From Hymenobacter sp. 5317J-9 (GTDB taxonomy: Bacteria > Bacteroidota > Bacteroidia > Cytophagales > Hymenobacteraceae), in the NCBI RefSeq assembly GCF_022921075.1, contig NZ_CP095050.1:558001-622000 (forward strand): a DNA stretch of 64,000 nucleotides. Direction: 5' to 3'. Below the pieces are notes generated by a model, which searched no databases, was not told where the DNA came from, and saw only the letters and a program-made list of their open reading frames with translations. Position 1 is the first letter of the stretch, and every line of letters starts with the position of its first letter. The translations under genes and the position numbers were made by a program. Positions 55,563 through 64,000 of the stretch are shown here, piece after piece.

Positions 55563-58334
55563 TTAAGAAACGGCGTCGGTTTTGACGGGGCGCCGGTACT
55601 CGCTCGGGGTCTGCTGCAATCGTTGCCGGAACAGGGTCGAGAAGTAGGAGGCCGAGTTGAACCCGGTGGCGAAGGCGATTTCCGCAATCGTTTGGGATGA
55701 GTCGCGCAGCAAGACCTTGGCTTTGTTCAGGCGCACGTCGGTGATGTAGTCGGTCACGTTCGTTTGCAGCAGGGCCTGCACCTTGCGGTAGAGCTGCACC
55801 CGCGACATGGCCAGCGCCTGCGCCAGCTGCTCCACGCTGAACTCCGGGTCGGCATAATTGGCCTCGATGATGGCCGTGAGCTCGTTCAGGAATTGCTTTT
55901 CGCTGGTGTTTTCGCCCGCAAACAAAAACGACGAGCTGAAGCGCCGCTGCACCTTGGCCCGATTGGCAAACAGCGTCTTCACCGTCTGCACCAGGTAGTC
56001 GGTGCTGAAGGGCTTGGTCAGGTAGGCGTCGGCGCCGGCCTTGCTGCCCTCAATCTTGTCCTGAATCTGGCCCTTGGCCGTGAGCAGTACCACCGGAATG
56101 TGGCTGGTGCGGAAGTCGGCCTTCACTTGCTGAGTGAGGACAAACCCACTGTTGCCGGGCAGCATCACGTCGCACACCATCAGGTCGGGCACGGTTTCGA
56201 GCAGGGCGCGCCAGCCGTCCTCGGCGCTCTCGCAGGCCGTCACGGCAAACTCGGCGCCTAGCTTGTCCACCAGGTAGTTGCGCAGCTCGGCGTTGTCTTC
56301 GATGAGCAGCACGGTGATGCGGTCGGTGGCCGGCTCGGGCGCGGGGGCGCTGGCCGGGGCGGGCAGGCGGGGCTCATCCACGTAGGCGCGCTGGCGGGCT
56401 TGGTGCTGGGCCAGCTCGGTCAGGCGCTCGTCGGGGCCGAGGTGGGCGTCGCCCAGCGGCAGGCGCAGCGTGAACGTGGTGCCCGCGCCCACCGCCGACT
56501 GCACCGCCAGCTGCCCGTGGTGCAGGTGGGCAAACTCACGCGACAGCGCCATGCCCAGGCCCGCGCCCAGGCTATACTTCTTTTGCCCGCTATAGAAAAG
56601 GTCGAAGGCGCGTTCCTGCTCCTCGGGGCTCATGCCGGCGCCGCTGTCGGCCAGGGCAATGTGCACCTCGCCGTCCGCCACACTCAGGCTGCCGTGGATG
56701 AAGCCGCCATCCGGCGTGTATTTGAAGGCGTTGGACAGCAGGTTGAACAGAATCTTATCCAGCTTGTGCTCATCAAACCACAGCGGCAGCGCGGGCACGC
56801 TGGCCGTAAACTGCAGGTCGATGCGGTGGTGCTGGGCCTGCTGCCGGAAGTCCTCAAATATTTCGCGCACGAAGGCCACCACGTCCTGCTCAGCGGCCTG
56901 CAGGGCCAGCTTGCCGGCGTCGAGCTTGCGCAAGTCCAGCATCTGGTTCACGAGGCGCAGCAGGCGGTGGGCATTTTTGCGCACCAGCCCCAGCCCGGCC
57001 CGGATGTCGCGCTGCGACATGGCCTTCTGGCTCAGCAGGTCCTCGGCCGGGGTCAGTATCAAACTCAGCGGCGTTTTCAGCTCGTGCGAGATGTAGGAAT
57101 AGAAGCGCAGCTTTTCCTCGGTGGCCTGGCGGGCCTTCTCGGTGGCTTCTTCCAGCTTGCTTTTCTGCTCGATAATCTGGCGGTTGCGCTGGCGCAGCTT
57201 CTTGTTCACGGCCAGCTTCTGGCGCATCAGGTAGTAGGCCCACACGCCCAGCGCTACCGCCACGGCCAGGCACATGAGCGTGATGATGAGCGTGTTGCGC
57301 TGCGTAGCGTAAGTGTTATTCAGCAGGCCAATGCGGCTGTTGAGCTGCTCGATGTTGCGCTGCTGGTCGGTAAGCTTGTCGCTCTGGGCCTTGAGGGCCT
57401 GCACGTTGGAGCGGTCAATCTGGAAGGAGCTGAGCGCATACTCGCGCCGCACAGCCTTGCCCCCCAGAATGCGCGCCGCCACCCGAATGGCCTCCTCGCC
57501 GCCGGTGGGGTAGAGGAAGGTGGCCGTGAGCGTGCCGTCGAGCACCATTTGCAGGCCGCCCCGCGGGCCCGGCAGGCCGTCGATGCCGGCGAACAGGCGC
57601 GGGCCGGGCAGGCCGTGCTGGCGGCACACTTCGCGCACGCCCTGGGCCATCACGTCGTTGTGAGCAAACACCAAGTCAGCGGTTTGCAGGGCGGCCAGGT
57701 GGGCGGCGGCCACGGCTTTGGCGGTGTCCTTCTCCCATTGCCCGCGCAACTGCTCCGTAATCTGCACGCCGGGAAACCGGGCCAAGGCCGCCACGAAGCC
57801 CTGGTGCCGTTCCTGGGCCGGCGAGGAGCTTTGCCGGCCCCACACTTCTACCACCCGGCCGCGCCCGCTCAGGACCTTGGCCGCCCATTCGCCCGCCATG
57901 CGGCCAATCTCGGTGTTGTTGCCGCCGATGTAGGTGTTGTAGGAATCGGCAGTGATTTTGCGGTCGAGCACCACCACCGGCGTGCCCTGCCGAAACACCT
58001 TTTCCACCGCCGCCGAAATCGGGGCCGACTCGTTGGGCGACACGATGAGCAGGTCGATGTGCTCGGCCTGCAGCTGCCGTATCTGCTCAATCTGGCGGCG
58101 GGTGTCGTTGCCGGCGTCGCGATACACCAGCTCCAGCTCGGGGTGCAGCGACAGCTCGCGCCGCATGCCGCTGAGCATGGTTTGGCGCCACAAATCGCCG
58201 CCGGTGCACTGCGAGAAACCCACGCGGTATGTTTTGCCGTGCTCCGCGGCCTGGCAGCCGGCCAGCAGCACGCTCGCAACCAGGACCAGCAAGCTGGCCC
58301 GCCACACGGCAAAACGGGAAAAAACCACGGACAT
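55563..58334 (-). CDS. Hybrid two-component system with periplasmic sugar-binding domain (fructan sensor)
   Basis: The start is ATG 58334, which gives a lipoprotein-like signal (LLVLVASVLLAGC, Cys27). The 923-residue protein has, in order: a LacI/PBP1-type periplasmic binding domain (about 35-325); a long helix and a single membrane segment (LIITLMCLAVAVALGVWAYY); a kinase core with H-box SHELKTPLSLILTPA and His417; the ATPase box GAGLGMALSREF; a receiver with Asp722 (VCDVMLPGNSG); and an AraC-type DNA-binding domain (SQTIAEIAFATGFNSASYFS). The architecture equals that of BT1754, the fructose sensor of the Bacteroides levan locus (known from literature on that family). It should sense fructose in the periplasm and activate the locus. 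The mature N-terminus could be lipidated, which is unusual for this class. Confidence 0.92.
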   Translation of the reverse strand: MSVVFSRFAVWRASLLVLVASVLLAGCQAAEHGKTYRVGFSQCTGGDLWRQTMLSGMRRELSLHPELELVYRDAGNDTRRQIEQIRQLQAEHIDLLIVSPNESAPISAAVEKVFRQGTPVVVLDRKITADSYNTYIGGNNTEIGRMAGEWAAKVLSGRGRVVEVWGRQSSSPAQERHQGFVAALARFPGVQITEQLRGQWEKDTAKAVAAAHLAALQTADLVFAHNDVMAQGVREVCRQHGLPGPRLFAGIDGLPGPRGGLQMVLDGTLTATFLYPTGGEEAIRVAARILGGKAVRREYALSSFQIDRSNVQALKAQSDKLTDQQRNIEQLNSRIGLLNNTYATQRNTLIITLMCLAVAVALGVWAYYLMRQKLAVNKKLRQRNRQIIEQKSKLEEATEKARQATEEKLRFYSYISHELKTPLSLILTPAEDLLSQKAMSQRDIRAGLGLVRKNAHRLLRLVNQMLDLRKLDAGKLALQAAEQDVVAFVREIFEDFRQQAQHHRIDLQFTASVPALPLWFDEHKLDKILFNLLSNAFKYTPDGGFIHGSLSVADGEVHIALADSGAGMSPEEQERAFDLFYSGQKKYSLGAGLGMALSREFAHLHHGQLAVQSAVGAGTTFTLRLPLGDAHLGPDERLTELAQHQARQRAYVDEPRLPAPASAPAPEPATDRITVLLIEDNAELRNYLVDKLGAEFAVTACESAEDGWRALLETVPDLMVCDVMLPGNSGFVLTQQVKADFRTSHIPVVLLTAKGQIQDKIEGSKAGADAYLTKPFSTDYLVQTVKTLFANRAKVQRRFSSSFLFAGENTSEKQFLNELTAIIEANYADPEFSVEQLAQALAMSRVQLYRKVQALLQTNVTDYITDVRLNKAKVLLRDSSQTIAEIAFATGFNSASYFSTLFRQRLQQTPSEYRRPVKTDAVS

Positions 58335-58415
58335 GCAGCGCAATTGGAAAGGATTGAGCCGTTGAATTTCGTCAAAAACGACTACTTCACGGCGCCTTCG
58401 GAAAGGGCCATAACG

Positions 58416-58451
58416 CATTTGGGCCCCTGGCGCGTGCCAGGGGCCCAAATG
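58416..58451. terminator. Perfect 16-bp palindrome, probable terminator of the GH97 gene
   Basis: CATTTGGGCCCCTGGC (58416-58431) pairs fully with 58436-58451 around the loop GCGT. It lies 33 bases after the stop of the GH97 gene and before the sensor gene. No T-run follows on the minus strand. It may end the GH97 transcript or act as an operator. Confidence 0.6.
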
Positions 58452-58484
58452 TAGGGGTTCGGCCAGATAAAGCGGCCCGACGGT

Positions 58485-60737
<2,253 letters not shown>

Positions 60738-60773
60738 TCGTTGCAGGTTGGTGTGGAGTTGAACCGTGGCCAC

Positions 60774-63011
60774 TTACACCAGCTTGTCGGGCGTGATGGG
60801 CAACTCCCGCACCCGCTTACCGGTGGCGTTGAACACCGCGTTGGCAATGGCCGGGGCCACGCCGATGATGGCAATTTCGCCGATGCCTTTGGTGCCCAGC
60901 GCGTTCACGTGCGGGTCGGGCTGGTTCACGAAAAATACCTCCACGGCGGGGGTGTCGGCCTGCACGGGCACGTGGTAGTCGGCCAGGTCCTTGGTCACGT
61001 AGCGGCCAAAACGGTCGTCCATGTGGGTGGCCTCCATCAGGGCCATGCCGATGCCGCCCACGGCGCCGCCCTTCATCTGGTTGCCGGCCGTTTTCTGGTT
61101 CACGATGGTGCCCGCGTCGGCGCAGGACACCAGCTTGCTCACGCGCACCTCGCCGGTGAGCGGGTTCACCCGCACCTCGGCAAAATGCACCGAATACGAG
61201 TACATGGAATACTTCTGGCCGTTCTCGCCGTTGGGCTTCGATTCCACCGTGACGAAGCCGCCGTCCGTTTGCTTCAGCAGGTCGGCGTAGCTGGCGCGGG
61301 CGGTGTTGTTTCCGCTTAGCGTCAGGTATTTGTCGGCGAACACAACGTCTTCTTTCCTGGCCGAAGCGAAGGCGGCGTTGCTGGCGCCCGCCATCGTGCG
61401 CAGCTTCTCTTTCAAGGCCAGGCAGGCTTCCTGCACGGCCGGGCCCACGGTGTTCACAATGGCCGAGCCGCCCTGCGTGGGCGCGGGCGCAAACTCCGAG
61501 TTGCCCCACTCAAACCGGATTTTCTCGGGCGGCAGGCCCAGCGTGTCGGCCGCAATCTGGGTCATGGCCGTGCCGGTGCCGGGGCCGATGTCGGTCACGG
61601 CGCTTTGCAGCACCACGGTGCCGTTGGGCAGCAGCCGCACGTTGGCCTTCGACGAGCCCCGGTGCGCCCCGAAGGTACCCACGCCCATGCCGTAGCCGAT
61701 TAGCCAGTCGCCGTCGCGCAAGGAGCCCGGCTTCAGCTGCCGCTTGCTCCAGCCAATGCGCTCGGCACCCATCTGGTAGCATTCTTTCAGAAACTTGCTC
61801 GACCAGGGCTTGCCGTTTTCGGGGTCCTTGTCGGTGTAGTTGCGCAGCCGGAACTCCATGGGGTCGAGGTTCAGCAGGTGGGCCATTTCGTCCATGGCCG
61901 ATTCCAGCGCAAACGCGCCAGTGGCCTCGCCGGGCCCGCGCATCCAGATGGGCGTGCTCACGTCGAGGGCCGCCAGGCGGTAGCGGGTGTTCACGTTGGG
62001 GGCCGTGTACATCATGCGCGTCTGCTGCACCGTCGACTCCGTGAACTCCTCGTAGCTGGAAGTTTGCCCCGTGGCCTCGTGGGTGATGGCCGTGATTTTG
62101 CCGTCGGCCGAGGCGCTCATCCCGATTTTCTGCCAAGTGTGGGGACGGTAGCCCACCATGGTGGTCATCTGCTCGCGGGTGAGCACCAGCTTCACCGGCC
62201 GCTTCACCTGGCGGGCCGCGATGATGGCCGCCGACTCGTGGGGCCAGCTGTGCAGCGCATTGCCGAAGGCGCCGCCCACAAACGTGGCAATGACCTTCAC
62301 GTTTTCCTCGGGCAAGCCCCATTCCTTGGCGAAGTCGCGGCGGGTGGCCATGGTGCCCTGCGTTTTGTCGTAAATCGTGAGGCGGTCGGGCGCTTCCCAG
62401 TGCGCTATAATGGCCTGCAACTCCATGGGGTGGTGGACCTCGGTCGGAATTACGTACTCGGCTTCGAGCTTGACCGCGCCGGTTTTGTAGGCATCGGCGG
62501 TGCCGCGCACGTAGTCGGCCACGCCCGATTTGGGGTTTTTCTTGGCCTGCGTGGGCACAAAGGCCTGCTTCAGCCCCGCGGCCATGTCGGTTTCGTGCTT
62601 TTCCTGCTCGTACTCGGCCTTCACCAGTCGCGCCGCGAAGCGGGCGCGTTCCAGCGTGTCGGCCACCACCACGGCAATGGGCTGGTCGTTGAAGCGCACC
62701 TTGTCGTCGTTGAACACCTTGAGCCGGCCACCCGTCGTTTGGGGCTGGGAGGGGTCTTTGCCCGTGGACGTGAAGCCCGGCACCTTGGGCGAGTTGAAAT
62801 GGGTGATGACGGCCAGCACGCCCGGCGCTTTTTCAGCCGCCCGGGCATCAATGCTCTTGATGCGGCCCTTGGCGATGGTGCTGCCCACCAGCACGGCGTA
62901 GCTCATGCCGGGCAACTCGTACTCGGCCGAGTAGGTGGCCGCGCCCGTCACTTTCAGGTGGCCGTCTACCCGGTTCAGCGTGCTGCCGATTTGCTTGCTT
63001 AGTGGTTTCAT
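60774..63011 (-). CDS. Xanthine-dehydrogenase-type molybdopterin-binding subunit
   Basis: The 745-residue protein belongs to the large molybdopterin subunit of the xanthine oxidase family, closest in layout to the YagR type. It begins with NRVDGHLKVTGAATYSAEYE, continues with FVGGAFGNALHSWPHESAAI and WMRGPGEATGAFALESAMDE, and ends with ALGTKGIGEIAIIGVAPAIA. The Glu of GIGE is the catalytic base in this family. It oxidises a purine, aldehyde or aromatic heterocycle by hydroxylation, and the substrate cannot be inferred. It has no Tat signal and so should be cytoplasmic or rely on a partner. Its gene follows that of the FAD subunit, with a palindromic repeat between them. A 2Fe-2S subunit is expected to the right of the window. 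Confidence 0.92.
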   Translation of the reverse strand: MKPLSKQIGSTLNRVDGHLKVTGAATYSAEYELPGMSYAVLVGSTIAKGRIKSIDARAAEKAPGVLAVITHFNSPKVPGFTSTGKDPSQPQTTGGRLKVFNDDKVRFNDQPIAVVVADTLERARFAARLVKAEYEQEKHETDMAAGLKQAFVPTQAKKNPKSGVADYVRGTADAYKTGAVKLEAEYVIPTEVHHPMELQAIIAHWEAPDRLTIYDKTQGTMATRRDFAKEWGLPEENVKVIATFVGGAFGNALHSWPHESAAIIAARQVKRPVKLVLTREQMTTMVGYRPHTWQKIGMSASADGKITAITHEATGQTSSYEEFTESTVQQTRMMYTAPNVNTRYRLAALDVSTPIWMRGPGEATGAFALESAMDEMAHLLNLDPMEFRLRNYTDKDPENGKPWSSKFLKECYQMGAERIGWSKRQLKPGSLRDGDWLIGYGMGVGTFGAHRGSSKANVRLLPNGTVVLQSAVTDIGPGTGTAMTQIAADTLGLPPEKIRFEWGNSEFAPAPTQGGSAIVNTVGPAVQEACLALKEKLRTMAGASNAAFASARKEDVVFADKYLTLSGNNTARASYADLLKQTDGGFVTVESKPNGENGQKYSMYSYSVHFAEVRVNPLTGEVRVSKLVSCADAGTIVNQKTAGNQMKGGAVGGIGMALMEATHMDDRFGRYVTKDLADYHVPVQADTPAVEVFFVNQPDPHVNALGTKGIGEIAIIGVAPAIANAVFNATGKRVRELPITPDKLV

Positions 63012-63033
63012 AGTGGAGGTTAGAAGCGAAAAG

Positions 63034-63118
63034 CGTCATGCAGAGCGCAGCGAAGCATCTCGCGTGCTTAACTAATTAGTTGCCCCGAGCGAGATGCTTC
63101 GCTGCGCTCTGCATGACG
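63034..63118. repeat. Palindromic intergenic element, copy 5
   Basis: An 85-bp inverted repeat between the FAD and molybdopterin subunit genes has the same arms as copies 2-4 and a short loop (TTAACTAATTAGTT). It begins 10 bases after the FAD-subunit stop and ends 22 bases before the start of the molybdopterin-subunit gene. Confidence 0.95.
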
Positions 63119-63128
63119 TCCTGAAGGT

Positions 63129-64000
63129 TTAGGCCGCGGCTGCATTTTTCAGGGCCTGAATCAGCGTATTCGGCGCCAGGCGCAGCTTGTATTCGTTGTG
63201 CTTGAAGGCCTTGGCGCCCTGCATGGCCACCGTTGCGGCCTGCCGGAAGGTGTCTTCCGTGGCCGGCTTGCCCACCAGAAACTGCTCGGCCGCCTGCAGG
63301 CGCCAGGGCTTGTGCGCCACGCCGCCGAAGGCCAGCCGCGCCGCCCGGATGGTGCTGCCGTCCAGGGCCAGCGCCGCGGCAGCCGATACCAGCGCGAAGG
63401 CGTAGCTGGCCCGCTCGCGCACCTTGTAATAGCTTACGTGTTTCGTAAATGGATTGTCGGGCACCTCCACGGCCGTGATGAGCTCGCCGGGCTCCAGCGT
63501 GGTGTCTTTTTCGGGCGTGTCGCCGGGCAGGCGGTGCAGGTCGGCGAAGGCGATGCGGCGGTCGCCGCGGGGGCCGCTCACCAGCACGGTGGCGTCGAGG
63601 GCCACCAGGGCCACGCTCATGTCAGACGGGTGCACGGCAATGCACTTGTCCGAAAAGCCGAAGATGGCGTGCATCCGGTTGACGCCTTCCAGCGCGCCGC
63701 AGCCGGTGCCGGGCTCGCGTTTGTTGCAGGGCAGGGCCGTGTCGTAGAAGTAGGGGCAGCGGGTGCGCTGCAGCATGTTGCCGCCGGTGGTGGCCATGTT
63801 GCGCAGCTGGGCCGAGGCCCCGGCGTTGATGGCCTGCACCAGCAGCGGCTGCCGCTCCCGCACCTGCTGGTCGTCGGCCACGGTCGAGTTCAGGGCCAGC
63901 GCGCCGATGCGGAGGCTGTTGCTTTCGTGCTCGATTTTAGTAAGGGGCAGGCGGTTGATGTCGACCAGCTTTTGCGGGGCCATCACGCCACGCTTCATCA
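63129..64000 (-). CDS. Xanthine-dehydrogenase-type FAD-binding subunit (partial)
   Basis: The frame is open at the right edge, so the N-terminus is missing; the visible part has about 290 of the usual 320-330 residues. It matches the YagS-type FAD subunit. KLVDINRLPLTKIEHESNSL is the region after the FAD loop, and RNMATTGGNMLQRTRCPYFY holds the conserved GGN with the cysteine-bearing stretch ALPCNKREPGTGC that can hold an extra iron-sulfur cluster in this subgroup. PDNPFTKHVSYYKVRERASY is near the C-terminal domain. It passes electrons from the molybdenum site to the acceptor. The next gene in the operon is the molybdopterin subunit. Confidence 0.92.
   Translation of the reverse strand, partial: MKRGVMAPQKLVDINRLPLTKIEHESNSLRIGALALNSTVADDQQVRERQPLLVQAINAGASAQLRNMATTGGNMLQRTRCPYFYDTALPCNKREPGTGCGALEGVNRMHAIFGFSDKCIAVHPSDMSVALVALDATVLVSGPRGDRRIAFADLHRLPGDTPEKDTTLEPGELITAVEVPDNPFTKHVSYYKVRERASYAFALVSAAAALALDGSTIRAARLAFGGVAHKPWRLQAAEQFLVGKPATEDTFRQAATVAMQGAKAFKHNEYKLRLAPNTLIQALKNAAAA

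Noticed and set aside
56400..58454. Plus-strand frame of 684 codons opposite the hybrid sensor gene
   Set aside because: It is antisense to a gene with clear domains; its His/Gln/Ala/Val-rich product has no motifs and reflects the GC-rich codon pattern of the real gene.

Overview
The window is GC-rich chromosomal DNA from a member of the Bacteroidota, most likely a Hymenobacter or close relative (order Cytophagales). This rests on several things seen together: a SusC/SusD pair, two proteins with type IX secretion C-terminal domains, a hybrid two-component sensor with an AraC output, OMP_b-brl-type TonB-dependent receptors, and stable-RNA promoters of the Bacteroidota form TTG-N19-TAnnTTTG. 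The genus is an inference; the 16S gene on the minus strand would settle it.

Left part (1-10.2 kb): the tail of a probable outer-membrane protein, a B12-binding radical SAM enzyme, a large secreted RCC1-repeat protein, a lipoprotein, a GNAT acetyltransferase, a small membrane protein, tRNA-Gly(CCC) with its promoter and terminator, a YncE-type beta-propeller, and a short gene that looks like a fusion of an EamA-type N-terminus to a TauE/SafE C-terminal half. From 10.2 to 22.6 kb lies an envelope module. A minus-strand run reads response regulator, histidine kinase, PepSY-like protein, TonB-dependent receptor and PAP2 phosphatase. Divergent from it is a TolC / HlyD adaptor / RND permease efflux operon, followed by a second PAP2 gene.

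Middle part (23-35 kb): a sigma-54-dependent NtrC-type regulator precedes a high-affinity potassium operon: a 31-residue microprotein, kdpF, kdpA, kdpB, kdpC, a porin-like gene broken by a frameshift, a KdpD-like sensor protein without kinase, and a separate HAMP/PAS histidine kinase. No KdpE is present. From 35.4 to 40.7 kb is a complete rRNA operon on the minus strand (16S-23S-5S) with a consensus promoter and an intergenic spacer that has no tRNA.

Right part (41-64 kb): a GNAT gene and a HelD-type helicase gene diverge. Then, all on the minus strand, comes a fructan utilisation locus: sensor (periplasmic binding domain, kinase, receiver, AraC), sugar porter, fructokinase, SusC, SusD, and two GH32 enzymes, one of them a T9SS cargo with Glu where the catalytic Asp is expected. 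A GH97 alpha-glucosidase lies just upstream. The window ends in a xanthine-dehydrogenase-type molybdoenzyme operon (FAD and molybdopterin subunits).

The most striking non-gene signal is a family of five near-identical palindromes (85-103 bp, arms of about 30 bp). All lie inside co-directional gene runs, 6-29 bp after a stop codon. One copy carries a paired change in both arms that keeps the hairpin perfect.
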